Below, piece after piece: positions 21,101 to 32,857 of a stretch of DNA of 64,000 nucleotides. The DNA lies in assembly GCF_963676685.1 (NCBI RefSeq), contig NC_092353.1, positions 7,344,207 to 7,408,206 of the forward strand. Reading direction: 5' to 3'. Under the pieces are notes generated by a model. The model saw only the letters and a list, made by a program, of their open reading frames with translations, was not told where the DNA came from and did no database searches. This DNA is from Mytilus edulis (lineage: Eukaryota > Mollusca > Bivalvia > Mytilida > Mytilidae). The position numbers were made by a program, and so were the translations under genes. Each line of letters opens with the position of its first letter. The stretch's first letter is position 1.

Positions 21101-24100
21101 TTTATTAACCACGTCAGCTAACGACAACCACTAATTATCAGGTTCATGAACTAACACAGGTGCACCCAAATGCAGCTGGTTTGATAACATTAACGATTCC
21201 AATTTTTTTGCACCAGATGCGCATTTCGACCATACATGTCTCTTCAATGATGCTCGTGATGATATGTAAAATCCAAAGCTTATATAAAAGATGAATAGCT
21301 ATAATCCAAAAGTTCCAAAAAGTATAGCCAAATATGTGAAAGGAATTAGAGCTTTGCATGAGGGAGATACATTCCTTAATTTATAATAATTTTTTACATT
21401 TTGTAACAGCAGATTTAATAACACAAAAAATCCGTATTTTCATGCCAGTATCGGAGTACTGGCTACTGGGCTGGTGATACCCTCGGGGATGAACAGTCCA
21501 CCAGTAGAGGCATTGACCTTGAACGTTTCAATCATGGGTAACAACATTAACTCTTACCCGAAACAAAAGTGTAACATCACTACATGGAAAGAGTTAGACA
21601 GACTATAAAATATCAATTGAAATGACTTAACTCAATCAAAGGACATCGAATTATTAACACAAATGGACATGCAGGCAAAACAATTTGACCTATGTCACAA
21701 TGTAAATACAAAAAATTATCAAATAAGGGGTGAAACATGTGAAACGTTATATAATTTCAGAAAGTCGAAATGCACGATTGACAATGAACGCTTGTTCCTG
21801 GACGGAACTGGTCAAGCTCATTTGAAGGTCGTGTGGTTTTTCCAGTTTGTATAATTGCATTATGTTTGTGTTAATCACAAATAAATGAAAGATTTGTTAC
21901 AAATAGTAACCTACTATTACCTTTGTTAATGTATGTATTGTTATCATCACTTATTTTACAGATCATGTAGAAACTAATGGTAGTGTGTGCTACCTGTGTA
22001 ATGGTAAACTACAGTCTGAAGTTTGTCGCCATATCAAATTCTGTGATTTCGACGAGGTTAATATTTAGATTATACTAGTATGTGTACACTATACATGCTT
22101 TATATTGACAGTCATTTGGTGATGGAACATTTCAAAAGTCAAAAGTGTTAGAATTCTAAATCGCCAGCATTAAATACTATGTAACATTGCAAAACATAAA
22201 CAAATGATAATTACTAGAACTTTGCATGCCACAATTTTCAATTTTGATTTTCCGTAATTATTTCAAGGTATATCTTTGATATGTTGTATGTAATTTATAA
22301 TTTTGTAATTTTGTGATCTGTAAAAAAATGTTTTATTATAAATTTAACAAAACGTGAGAAGAAAGATACCATACTGAAGTCCAATCAACTTTAAACTTAG
22401 TACACATGTTCCCCATGAAATGAGCTTTCTAATTTTAATGCCAAATTAAAGTTTGACCCCAATTTCAGTGTCCACTGACACATAGAAAATAATAGTGCAA
22501 AGTTCAGGTTAAAGATTTTGGTCAAAGTAGTTTTTGATGAAGTTGAAGTCCAATCAACTTGAAACTTAGTACATACGAGAACACACCCGTGATAAAGTCA
22601 TGCCGATTATAAGATGAACAGTTTTTCTCTTTCAATTTTTTTTCTGTTTGAACCCCTCGACCAGGAACTTATCGATTATGGGTAATACTTATTATTTGGA
22701 AAACAAAAGGGCCTGGAATGGAGTATTTTTTAATCAACAGCATTGTCCTAATGAGTTATAAATAAAGTTGAATTCTTTGATTGTCTGTTTTACGTCATTC
22801 CGGCTAACAAATTGAAAACTGTATTTATACGCCTTTTTAAGTCCAGATTTTAAGCATTCGTATTGTCATCTTAGATAGTGATACTGATTAAAGTACTACA
22901 ATAGGGAACAATGTGACAATGATTGAATTTAGTAGTGTCAACCCTGTGAATATGACCCGTATATATAGCATAATCCTAAATACACCGTTTGGTGGTGCGC
23001 CTGTTAGAAGCGGAACGTACAGATAAGGTAATAGGTAACAAGAGAATATACTATTGGTATCGGTATCGGATTCGACCCGGAACATGTACTGATTATGTGG
23101 AAAACAAAAGGGTCTGGAGTGGTGTAATTTTTAATCAACATTATTGTCCTATATTAGCTTTATATAAAGTTGAATTCTTTGATTTGTCGTTTTGACCCCA
23201 TGACGGCTGACAAATTGGACCTCGTTATTTTAGTATTATAGATATTCAGTATGATATGATCTTTCTAACTTCAATGTCAAATTAAAGTTTTGATCTCAAT
23301 TTCACGTCCACTGAACATGGAAAATGAAAGTGCGAGTTGGGAATCCGTGTGTACTATGGATACATTCTTGTTAAAATTCAACTCAGATAAGTATATGATA
23401 ATCTGAATGCACATCAAGGTATATGAGTAGGAGATCCAATTCGGAAGGACTGCCTGCACATCTCAATAAACAAGAGATCAACTTATTTAAAAGTGAAAAA
23501 TATATGAAGACAGACGTAAGCAATATAAAAAGATAACATTACTATATGAAACATAAGAGCATAAATTTCAACCCTGGAGCAACAACGTGCGGCCTTAACG
23601 CAGCCAAATCACAAGTTTCGCTTATTTAATAAAAAATCAGATAATTTTATGGGAAACAAACTCATTAAATGAACCTACTATAACAAAAGCCACTGGCATC
23701 GCCTGTGGTCAGGCGTAAAACAATTAGAAAAAGTTATCCAAGGTACTAGGATTATAATTTAGTACGCCAGACGCGCAATACGGCTAAGGTAATCAATGCC
23801 TGTGATAAGAAAATCCTTAGTGTTTCGAAAAGTTTAAAGTTTTGTAAACAGGAAATTTAGAAAAATGAACACATTATTGATATTCATGTCAACACCGGAG
23901 TGTTGACTACTGGGCTGGTGATACCCTCGGAGACGAAACGTCACCAGCAGTGGCATCGACCCAGTGGTGTAAAATTTATCAAAGGTACCAGGATTATAAT
24001 TTAGTACGCCAGACGCGCAATACGGCTAAGGTTATCTATGGCTGGGATAAGAAAATCCTTAGTGTTTCGAAAAATTTAAAGTTTTGTAAACAGGAAATTT

Positions 24101-27100
24101 AGAAAAATGACCACATTATTGATATCTTTTTTATTATGATGATTTAATTATCTTCGTTTGTTTGAAATACACTTTTGAATCGTTTGCCCCAATCTCTGCC
24201 CCTTTTTTGCAAATTTGGATGTCCATTACAAGTTACCGACGCATTTATTAACACAAACATTATTGTTTTGTGTAAAGACATTACGCAAATACTTGAAACA
24301 ATACAAACTTATATAGAGTCTAGAAACATCTATACCTAATGATATGGTATGTGCCTAAACCAACTGTCAAAGCACCAATGAATTAAATTACGTATCAGAA
24401 AGTAAGAGTCAGAAACAAATTTGTTTCAATTATAACATTGATTGGTTACAAGCGAAATATGAAAATCAAGAACGTTTTGTAAATACATTTATTGATTGTT
24501 ATGTTAGTTTGCACTCATATTATTTGAGTTTTAAAATTTGATTGAAGGATTTTTTTTAAGAATGTACTTACATTATGGAAATTGTATTTTCAAGTCATGT
24601 TTTCTATCAGAAGAATCAAGATTTGGAGAACAATATTACAGTAGTGGATGTCAAGACAAAAACGTAAGCACTTAATGAATCTTTTTCAAAAGAAAATAGT
24701 ATCAACGGGTGCCACGTTTGGAGCAGGATCTGCTTACCATTCCGGAGCACCTGGGATCAATCCAATTTTTCGGTGGGGTTCATGTGGCTTAGTCTTTAGA
24801 TTTCTATGGTCTGTCTTCTGTACTATTATTTGTCTTTTTATTTTGAGCCTTGGCGTTGTACGTTTAGTTTTCAATCTATAAGTTTGACTGTCCCTCTGGT
24901 ATCATTTGTCCCCCTTTGTTAACACATTTCCTTGGAACAACTAACAAAATTGAATTTTTAACTCATACAATAAAAGACATACATGACTTCCTGAAAAAAT
25001 GTAAAATCACTCAAATTTACTGCAAATTCCATAACGGTCATGTACGTAAAATGTACGAAGGGATGTTTTCAACTTCACCTTTTTGAAATCTTGATTTAAA
25101 AATGAAAAGATCACAATTGGGAAACTATAATCATCTCTTATGTCGAATTGTTTTGCTTTTAAGCGACATTCATTGTCAATTTCAAGATATAAGTCATTAT
25201 AATAGCAAAATCATATGTTCAAACACATCAAACGGAAGGATAACAAATGTCATATTCCTGACTTGGTACAGGCATTTTCTTATGTAAAAAATAGTAGATT
25301 TTGATCACCTCACTTTTGTGTCAATCGCATTTAATTTCATTATATATACAACAATGTGTGCACAAAACAGACATAATAGGTAAAGTGTCAAAATATGGGA
25401 AAAGCAGTCATCACGGTGTCACAATCTCAAAACAAATATATATTTAACAAAGAAGCACAAAAAAACATTTATTAAATTAAACAATCACAGTCATTGCTTC
25501 GCGTGTTTGACGTCAGAAAATGTAAACGTCACACAGAAAAATAATATTAAATAATTCTGTCGTTCATAGTTTTTTCCAAAAAAATATAATTTCACATGGG
25601 GAATGATGTTATACATGGTTAAAAAACCGACGTTTTGTTAAAACATATTTAAAAAAAAGACCGAGATTTAAAAAAATTATCCAAAAGTTGTTAAGAATTT
25701 TTAAGAATAATTTTTTACACACATGGTTTATACCAATACGCGAGTAAAATAATTTTGTCGTTCAAAGTATTTTTAAAATAATAATAGGACAATAAAACAA
25801 TGGCATCATAATAGAGCAATACCATATTTACGGGATCTTTAAACATATATAGGCACGTAAATATATGTACCGAAGAAACACAAAAAGTCAGACGTACAAA
25901 ACACACCAGCAAAAAAAAAGATAACTAGAACTGCCATTGAAAGCAATAGCGGATGACACCCTGTTCCACCAATTGTTAATAAACAGCAGCCATTTCGTAA
26001 TTTTTAATCGGTGAATTCGGATATATGCATGACAACAGATCTATCTGTTGGTTTTTAAAGCGTTTTGTATGTTTTTTATTTATTTTTAATTGTGCTGTTT
26101 CCATGATAACGGTGGCCATTTTGGAAACACCAGAGTCTAGAGTCAAGTCTACATCTGCTAGGAAACATTTGTTATAAATTCCATTGAATTTGGAGCATTT
26201 TTTTTTATATTTTTGATATGTCCATGGTAACGGCCGCCATTTTAAAAATTACAAAGACAAACTACGGATGCATTATGTGCTCCCCATAATAATATACCAG
26301 TATATAACATGTATTGTCTGTATAATTAATCTAAGAGTATTGTTCTGGAATATTCAATGAAAATTAATCCCCTGAAATGATGCCAAGGAGACCCCCAGCT
26401 GAAATAAAAATGTTCCATGTTGAAGTAAGTAAGTAAGTAAATTATTTATTATAGTGACATGTGTTTTTTACAAAATATAATATAACACAGTGAGATATTA
26501 TTAGTTACATAGTGTGCTATTGACCTAATACGGTATATATGGGGCCAGTAAATTCCATATGGGGTGAGGGCGATATGGGGAATACCGTATTAGGTCACTA
26601 GCAAACTATGTGACGAATTTATCTTACCGACTATCTTAACGTGAGAAATTTTGACCTATCAAAATGAGCAAGTCCTCAATACTGTTAGCATTAAGAAACT
26701 ACTTTCATTGATCCTACAAAAACAGATACCAACAATAACAATTTGTGAGGGTTAAATGTGTTATATGAATTTATTTCAATCTTAATCATTAATTTCTTCG
26801 TCTGTTAAAACCTTTACGATTTTTTTCTCAGTACCGTTTTGTTTTTATAAAGGGACGTAACACCACTACTAACCGTGTATAAAATAAGCCCCGCCTCCCT
26901 ACTACCTAATATGGAATATAAAGGGACGTAACTCCACTTCTAACCGTGTATGAGAAAAGCCCCGCCTCCCTACTAACCTAATATCAAATATACGCGGTCT
27001 CCACGAGGGCGCTTTTAACCAATCACATTCCTAGAAATGTATAGGAGGTAAGATAAAAAAAACAATAATTAGAACACCCGACCCTTTAGGTCTATAAGTC

Positions 27101-30100
27101 ACTTAAAACATAAATTTCAATGGTACGACGAAGTGTACATGGGTCTCTTAATATCATAGAAGTTTCATATAATTTGAAACATATTTCTATTTTTCACATT
27201 TTTGCTGTTTCCATGGCAATGGCAGCCATTTTTTAAATTTCAAAGTCAGGTGTACAACTTCACATGGTGGTTAACATTATGTTATAGTTCCATTAAAATT
27301 TTATTTCGAGAACTAAGCTGGACAAAACGTGTGGAATAAGAATATCAAAAAAAGAGTCGAATAATAAAAATATGTCACCCGACCTCCGTCAGGGTGACAT
27401 AATAAAAACACTTTGACGGGATTAATTTTATACATTTTGCAGCTTTGTCATTCCGTTCAATATCCGTATCCAGTGGTTGGAAAAAGGACAGTAGAGCGTG
27501 AACAATGTTGCGATGGTGATCTGTGTAACCATAATCGTCAGCAATCACCAAAAACACAAATTCAGCAGACAACCACACCAAAAGTGTATACAACAACTAC
27601 AGGTACTTTTTAAAATTTAAGTTTATTAAGGATGAACTTAGGTGAGGTTTTAAAATTCGTGCCAAATGTTCGGCCTCCTTGGTGTTTTTCCATACAATAC
27701 AAGGTAAAACATTTTTCCCCATAACACCCATGTATTTTTTCATATAAGACTTCATGAAATGTCATTTACCAAAATTTTAGAAGATTTTTGTTTTGAGACC
27801 AAAATATACGAATGCAAATATAAGGTAAAAGTCCGAGTAAGCTTTTTCCCGCATATTTTCAATCTCAAATATCTCGAAAAAAACTATTAATGCCCTACCA
27901 GCTTATAGTATCAATTTAAAATTCTTGATTTATTAATTTTCAAATCACCTCACCTCATCCTTAACAGTCAGAGGCATTACTTAAACAAGTAACAATTAAT
28001 ATTACCTATACAAGTAATGTTGAAAACGAGGCTATTTTAAATATTACTTATGTAAGTAACTTTTCTGAATATTGAATTTATAGGTATCCAATAATACAGA
28101 TTTTAATAGTTTTAACAAATTTTCACAGTCATTTGCTTATTTTTCCCATGGGATATAAAATATAATCCTTCTGAAACACTAATTAACTTTCTGACGCACT
28201 AATCTTTCATATCTATATGAAATAATAAGTAATATCCACAGCAATAGTAGACTTACACTTGGAAACATAAAAAAAAAGCAATCATTACCCTCAACTTTTC
28301 ATAGATATTAAGAAAAATGTTTTTAAATATGCTAAATATGAAATGAGAGATAATATCCACACAAAATAGTAGAGACAACCGATTGAATGTTAGGAAAGTA
28401 CTTCATATTGTTCTTGTTATTCAATCAATAAGTAGCAACTAGTCAAACGTATGTCACATTTTAGATACCGTGATACATAAATGCATTGATGCTAACACAA
28501 TGCAAGAGTCTTATGCTATTTTTATATAAACCTGATAGTATATACTATAATTATAATAGTATCATTCTACATATGAAATGTGCAATTAAAGTTAATCCAG
28601 CGTCACCACAATTATTTATATGAGGAAATATATCGTAATTGTTGACTTAGTTATAAATCATTAAATCGATATCTTAAACTTCTAGCGACCGCTATTGCTA
28701 TTTAGTATTAGATACATGTGAAAATATGAACTGTTACGATCAATGTGATAATGCACTTTGGATAAAGCTTGTTTTGATAGGTTCCTTAAATTACTTTTTT
28801 TAATAAATTTACAGATATAGCTCGCAAGTTTAAAGATTGTACTGAACTAAATAGGAATACAAGTACACACAATAGTAGTGGTGTATATAAGATATACCCA
28901 ATGGGTAAAAATGCAGAAGGAGTGCCTGCTTACTGTGATTTGAAGACTGATGGTGGAGGATGGACGGTGAGATGGACTATTTACTCAGAATAAAACATAT
29001 TCTATATTCATTTCTGATCTGAATTTTAAAAACACGAATTTTCTTACTTTTTCTATATACCCCTTTCTATCAAGATTTTTATTCGTGACGATTAATTTCA
29101 TAGAGATATTGTAAAACACATTTAGAAAATTACAAATAGGACAGGTGTATAGATATTAATAAAACGATTTTGACTTTATTTTCTGCTTAAACATTAGACA
29201 CATATAATAAAAACACATTATTATTTGAAGCTTATTCAGCGTCGGTTTGATGGGTCTGTTGACTTTCGACGCACATGGGTTGAATGTGAAAACGGATTTG
29301 GTAACGTAAATGGGGAGCTCTGGCTAGGTAATTATGTTATGATATTTATTGTTAGTTGTATATCTATTTGATACTTTGTATGATAAACTGTGCATATTGT
29401 GTTGGTACTTTTGTTTTACATATAAGAATTACCAGACTATTATAAGTTATTTTTTTAAAGTTTAGGGTGCTATATTAGGCTCCACATTTTATATTCGCAT
29501 ACAAAAATATATGTATTGCCATTTGCACAATTAACCACCAAGAAAACCTTGTCTTTTTGTGCACACATACATCATTTGTACATTGGTACCATCTTTTATG
29601 TTGAAGATATTTTAATATCTAACTATCACAAGCACATGTGTTGGTTTTAGTTCATAACATTTTTTAGTTGATATATTTCTGCGGATGTAACTGAGGGGCG
29701 AAATATACCCTCATAAATCGAAAATAAACTGACAACGACATGGATCAAAATGTAAAAAGAATGTAGACAAATGATAGTACAACAGAAACAACATAGAAAA
29801 CTAAAGACTTAGCAAAACGAACTCGACCAAAACCTTGGGGGAATCTCAGATGCTTCGGAAGGGTAAGTAGATTCTGCTCCATAGGTGGCAACCGTCGTTT
29901 AGCTCATGTTATTACACACACAGTAAATAGTCTTATTCGATAGGTTACATTCATGGAAAAGGAAGGGGATTGTAGTATCCGTATATGTAACTGTTTCAGA
30001 ACTAGCAAATACAGTACAAAAAAACAAGGTCTGTGCTCTCACAATATGTACTTGCTAAAACAATTATAGCCAAATCAAAAGGTTCAAACTGTCATAATTT

Positions 30101-32857
30101 AAAGAAAGTAAACAAAACAGTACATTTGATCAAATTGATTTGAAAGATAGATATGCAAGTTTTCCAAACTTAAACGTTAATATATAATGCAGGCAACAAA
30201 TATGTGCATCTTTTGACTATTGGTGGTCATTATGAATTAAGAATAGATCTAACAGATGAAAATAACAGGACAAGTTATGCTGTTTACAGTACGTTTATAG
30301 TTGGAGATTCTGCGTCAAAATATAATTTGACTGTGTCAGGATACTCTGGCAATGCCGGTATGTACCAGTTATGATATTTTGTCATTTATATGATATGTTT
30401 CTATGCTTGAAACTTTGCATACTTGTTTTCTTTGGAAGCGGGATATAGAAATACACATCCACGTTTTTATTAATATAGAGATTTAACTCCTAACTATCTT
30501 TCGTTTTTGGCATTGTACAAGTCATGTCTTCTGTTACTGTCCACTCGTATGTGATTTAGTTGATTTAAGTCTGTGAATTTTGCATGTTTTTTTATATTGT
30601 TTTTAATTGATTTTGGCATTTGGCTAGTTTTCAGTAACTTCGACTACTCTGAAATCGTTTGTGTTAATTTGACATGTTGATACAATGGTAATGAGTGTTT
30701 TTCTCTAATGTTTACACACATTTAGGGTTATATCTCGTATCTCTTTTTTTTATATAATTATACAAGCTGTGAGAAATGTTTAGTATGACTATAAAATTCA
30801 TTTTCTGTTTTCCGTACTATGAACATGATGAACGAAATTATTTATTTTGTAAAAAGAAAATTCCGTTCTCCATTTATACTGAATAACTTACAACAAAAGT
30901 GTTGTCTTTTCCTGTATACATTATTATTTTTGGCGGCAAATTTGTTTGTTCAAGGGTATAGTTGACTTTCTGAAATTACTTAACATCTCACAGTGGTATA
31001 TTGTTGTTGCCTTTATTTCTTCAATCCCTTATTTTATCGATATTGTATTTACGTTGTGTCATATATCAAATCATTTTGTTCAATGTTTGACCAATGGTGT
31101 TAATATTAGGTAACCCATTTTAATTGATATTTTATTGTATTTATGATGTAACACCATTGTTTCGGTAAAGGGTGAAGGTAGATACCTATTAAAACGTTAA
31201 AACCAAATGCCTTTGTTCGCACTTGTAATAAGTCTGGAATCTGAAATTTGGTAGTTGTCGTTTGTTGATGTGGTTCATGAGTGTTTCTCGATTCAGTTTT
31301 TAAATACACTAGACAGTTGGTTTTCACATTTGAATGGTTTTACACTAGTTATTTTGGGGTCCTTTATTGCTAACTATTCGGTGTGAGCGAAGGCTTCGTG
31401 TTGAAGACCGTTATTTGACTTATACTTTTTTTAACACTGAATTGAAGACCATACTATGATTCATACTGGTTTGCATTGGTATGGCGTGATGTTTTGAAAT
31501 AACATAAATGCGTCAAACACATTGATGGCATATCGCAGAATGTTAATTCATTTTGATTATGTACATTTACCGGATCTCTAATGCATTAATTCTTTTTGTT
31601 ATGCCTCAGAATTAGAATAAAGCTTATGTAGGTTTTTTTTTAATTACCATTTTTTTAACACAGCGAAATCGACATAGCGTTTGTGCATGGTTTACGAAAT
31701 TTGTGGATTTACGTGGGAGGTATATTTTAACAGTCATTATTATGTACATCTCGGATTCTGCGCTAAGTATAAATGTATCGATAATGTTATCACGGTGTTA
31801 TTTACAAACCGAAAGCGGCACGTCATATTAAGATTACAGTTTCTGTATATAGATTATCTGATTTTTGGTGTAGAACTTGATATATATGATGGTCTGTTTA
31901 TTTTCCTTATTCGCAATTATATATAGTTGTTGTATATATAAACATGACTTACACAAAACATGTTTAACCACGCCGCCTTTATGCGAATGTCAGGCCTCTG
32001 GCTTTTGTTAATCTTGTTTGTCTTTTAATTTAAGTTCATATATATGTTTTGGAGTTTAGTGTGACTTCCTTTTTTTTTTACTGAACTAGTACACAATTTT
32101 ATTATTTAAATGCCAGCTGAGGACCTTCATAGGCTGTGTGATTTTCTCGCTGCGTTGAAGACCAATTGATGGTCTTCGTCTGTTATCTTCTATTCGGTCG
32201 GATTGTTGTCTTTTTTGGTATGTTCCCCATTTCCATTTCCAATTCCATTCTGAATTTTAATTCCAGTTGTCTAGTTTGACTTAAAGCAGATTCACAGGAA
32301 TAAAGTACTTAGAATTTTGCAAGAAATGATAACGAAGTCTGCCAAATAATATCAAAGGAAGCTCACACTCAGGCGGATTTGTTTTCCTTTCAGATATGAA
32401 ACATTACCATACTCTTATTTCAATCAAGACTGTGGGCCAATCTCATATAAATCACACTCGAAAAAAGCGTTATATAAAACAATTAAGGTGTATTAGGCTT
32501 TTTCTATTTATCGTAAAATGGACTCAGTGATTGAAATAGGATCAAAGTAATTATTAAAATAGTATACGTATTTATATTTTCAAGTTTATAATTGATATAT
32601 TTTTTCTGACATGGTGTTCTTAATTTTAAGGAGATGGGCCAGATCGGAATATGTTGTATCATAACGGTAAAGTATTTACCACAGTTGATCAAAAGAACGA
32701 CCGATATACCACAAATTGCGCAAAGATCTATAAAGGACCATGGTGGTATGATAACTGCTACGGATACTGTAACCTGAATAGAGAATACAGTACTAAAATG
32801 GCTTGGAACGGTAACATGAATATTGTGCAATCAGTCATGATGATCAGGGAACTATAA
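18093..32857 (+). CDS. Multi-exon gene: Ly6/three-finger modules plus fibrinogen C-terminal domain (5' end not found)
   Basis: Seven exons with AG/GT borders and compatible phases are visible: 18,093-18,186; 21,962-22,056; 27,443-27,602; 28,815-28,966; 29,231-29,327; 30,193-30,357; 32,631-32,857. The first ends a three-finger (Ly6/uPAR-like) module, the next two give a second one, and a Thr/Gln-rich linker follows. The last four encode a complete fibrinogen domain of about 213 residues ending at TAA. Molluscan fibrinogen-related proteins are typically secreted lectins of innate immunity, usually with Ig, EGF or coiled-coil N-termini. Three-finger modules are unusual, so ligand and role are unknown. 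There are two cysteines beyond the usual four. The start codon and signal peptide were not found, and an additional exon in 22.06-27.44 kb is possible because the second module looks short. Confidence 0.8.
18841..18930 (+). ncRNA. tRNA-like (SINE-type) core, copy 1
   Basis: TGGTCTAGCGG fits the pol III A-box consensus, and the B-box here reads TGGTTCGAATCCC with one G fewer than copies 2 and 3. No proper acceptor stem forms, so it is not a functional tRNA. A degenerate class II (Leu/Ser-like) origin is a guess based on the long variable region. Confidence 0.55.
19282..19372 (+). ncRNA. tRNA-like (SINE-type) core, copy 2
   Basis: A-box TGGTCTAGCGG and a perfect B-box GGTTCGAATCC, separated by a long variable segment. 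The 5' and 3' ends are not complementary. Same block as copy 1 with one extra G. Confidence 0.55.
19641..19731 (+). ncRNA. tRNA-like (SINE-type) core, copy 3
   Basis: Identical to copy 2 over the tRNA-like block, although the surrounding unit has an internal deletion. The block is preceded by a T-run, which could terminate pol III transcription from the unit upstream. Confidence 0.55.
20635..20870 (+). repeat. Interspersed repeat family A, diverged copy 2
   Basis: Shares TCCTACCGAATTAGAC, GAGCAACACGTCGGGG, GTGGAGCAGGATA, CTTCCGGA and CATGGCATTGTCAGTTT blocks with 7539-7838, with many substitutions. It lies in an intron of the fibrinogen gene. Confidence 0.75.
20875..21400 (+). repeat. Interspersed repeat family C, copy 2
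   Basis: The 3' half matches 6590-6800 block for block (CACCAGATGCGCATTTCGAC, AATCCAAAGCTTATAT, AGTTCCAAAAAGTATAGCC). The 5' half includes ACGGTCTTCACCACGGAGCC, the reverse complement of a family B segment, so the families share sequence. Confidence 0.6.
21411..21535 (+). repeat. Repeat fragment with TACTGGGCTGGTGATACC block
   Basis: Shares CTACTGGGCTGGTGATACC and the following CTCGG...CACCAG...GGCATTGACC blocks with 23,885-23,965. It is a fragment of another dispersed family. Confidence 0.6.
21962..22056 (+). CDS. Exon: start of second three-finger module
   Basis: Begins after ATTTTACAG in phase 1 and ends before GTTAAT. It encodes [16 protein letters not shown] and DFDE, the early Cys pattern of a Ly6/three-finger domain. 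It ends in phase 0, matching the exon at 27,443. The donor GTTAAT is weak. Confidence 0.65.
22345..23385 (+). repeat. Cluster of duplicated repeat fragments in an intron
   Basis: Several pairs are visible. GAAGTCCAATCAACTT with AAACTTAGTACA occurs at about 22,375 and 22,545. AAAACAAAAGGG..TGGA.TGG..TA plus TAAAGTTGAATTCTTTGATT occurs at about 22,695-22,790 and 23,100-23,185. CAAATTAAAGTTT with GTCCACTGA occurs at about 22,440 and 23,278. The order suggests a rearranged dispersed repeat. Confidence 0.55.
23733..24118 (+). repeat. Direct repeat pair of a dispersed family (TAGTACGCCAGACGCGCAAT)
   Basis: Positions 23,735-23,875 and 23,980-24,118 are near-identical direct repeats: AGGATTATAATTTAGTACGCC, ATACGGCTAAGGT, GATAAGAAAATCCTTAGTG. 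A third, diverged copy lies at about 33,478-33,720. Confidence 0.75.
24119..24699. other. Intron sequence without recognised content
   Basis: AT-rich, with no gene, exon or repeat pair recognised. Confidence 0.3.
24700..24920 (+). repeat. Interspersed repeat family A, diverged copy 3
   Basis: Shares GGGTGCCACGTTTGGAGCAGG, TTCCGGAGCACCTGGGATCA, GTGGGGTTC and GTTTGACTGTCCCTCTGG with the other copies. Confidence 0.75.
24921..26420. other. Intron sequence with short dispersed motifs
   Basis: No exon recognised. A motif of the form CCATG.TAACGG..GCCATTTT occurs at about 26,100 and 26,221 and again, as CCATGGCAATGGCAGCCATTTT, at about 27,211. This suggests diverged copies of one repeat. Confidence 0.35.
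26422..26500 (-). mobile_element. Short 3'-end fragment of an antisense LINE
   Basis: An AAGT microsatellite (26,424-26,440) followed by AAATTATTTATTATAGTG and an ACAAAATATAATATAACACAG block resembles the 3' end of the antisense LINE at 13,327-13,410 (microsatellite, AATAATTTATTAGAG, ACACAATATAATATTA). It is probably a severely 5'-truncated copy on the minus strand. Confidence 0.45.
26505..26614. mobile_element. 110-bp foldback element (MITE-like)
   Basis: The left arm ACATAGTGTGCTATTGACC continuing into TAATACGGTAT is the reverse complement, with a few mismatches, of the right arm ending at GCAAACTATGTGA. The arms are about 33 bp and the loop about 44 bp. There is no clear target duplication. 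Confidence 0.7.
26849..26993 (+). repeat. Tandem duplication of a 72-bp unit
   Basis: AAAGGGACGTAACACCAC...GCCCCGCCTCCCTACTA at 26,851-26,920 is repeated at 26,921-26,990 with few differences. No coding content. Confidence 0.75.
27443..27602 (+). CDS. Exon: end of second three-finger module and Thr-rich linker
   Basis: Begins after TTTTGCAG in phase 0 and ends before GTACTT in phase 1. It encodes [12 protein letters not shown], the closing signature of a three-finger domain, followed by a linker rich in Gln, Pro and Thr ([14 protein letters not shown]) that could be O-glycosylated. The linker leads directly into the fibrinogen domain. Confidence 0.8.
27603..28814. other. Intron before the fibrinogen domain
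   Basis: AT-rich intron. ATTACTT/AAGTAA motifs recur in both orientations around 27,970-28,065. No exon or recognised repeat. Confidence 0.5.
28815..28966 (+). CDS. Exon: N-terminal part of fibrinogen domain
   Basis: Begins after AATTTACAG in phase 1 and ends before GTGAGA in phase 0. It encodes [36 protein letters not shown]. The first two conserved Cys and the YCD...GGGWT motif are diagnostic of fibrinogen C-terminal domains. Confidence 0.93.
29231..29327 (+). CDS. Exon: second part of fibrinogen domain
   Basis: Begins after TTTGAAG and ends before GTAATT. It encodes [16 protein letters not shown] and [12 protein letters not shown], the central fibrinogen-domain motif. The VECENGFG stretch adds a cysteine where this family usually has none. 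Confidence 0.92.
29800..29990 (-). repeat. Interspersed repeat family A, inverted copy 4
   Basis: On the minus strand it shows the CTACAATCCCCTTCC start, GGAGCAGAATCTACTTACC and CCTTCCGAAGCATCTGAGAT blocks of the family, at lower identity. Confidence 0.65.
30193..30357 (+). CDS. Exon: third part of fibrinogen domain
   Basis: Begins after TAATGCAG in phase 1 and ends before GTATGT in phase 1. It encodes [42 protein letters not shown], the usual beta-strand segment of the domain. Confidence 0.93.
30440..31510 (+). repeat. Interspersed repeat family B, long uninterrupted copy
   Basis: From about 30,440 the segment is AT-rich. From 31,170 it holds GGGTGAAGGTAGATACCTA, TGGTAGTTGTCGTTTGTTG, GGGGTCCTTTATTGCTA and GAAGGCTTCGTGTTGAAGACC, the blocks split by the tandem array at 18.5 kb. 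A further fragment (GTTGAAGACCAATTGATGG) lies at about 32,150. The upstream limit is uncertain. Confidence 0.5.
31511..32630. other. Rest of the last intron
   Basis: AT-rich, with a family B fragment at about 32,110-32,260. The 81-codon open frame at 31,681-31,926 shows no recognised motif. Confidence 0.35.
32631..32857 (+). CDS. Last exon: C-terminal part of fibrinogen domain
   Basis: Begins after AATTTTAAG in phase 1 and ends at TAA 32,855-32,857. It encodes FTTVDQKND (calcium-site region), [24 protein letters not shown] and MIREL at the end. The NCA and NCY cysteines are the usual pair. A further Cys in GYCNLN replaces the common CH..NLNG and could pair with the extra Cys of the VECEN segment. 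ATTAAA-like sites follow at about 32,889-32,915. Confidence 0.93.
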
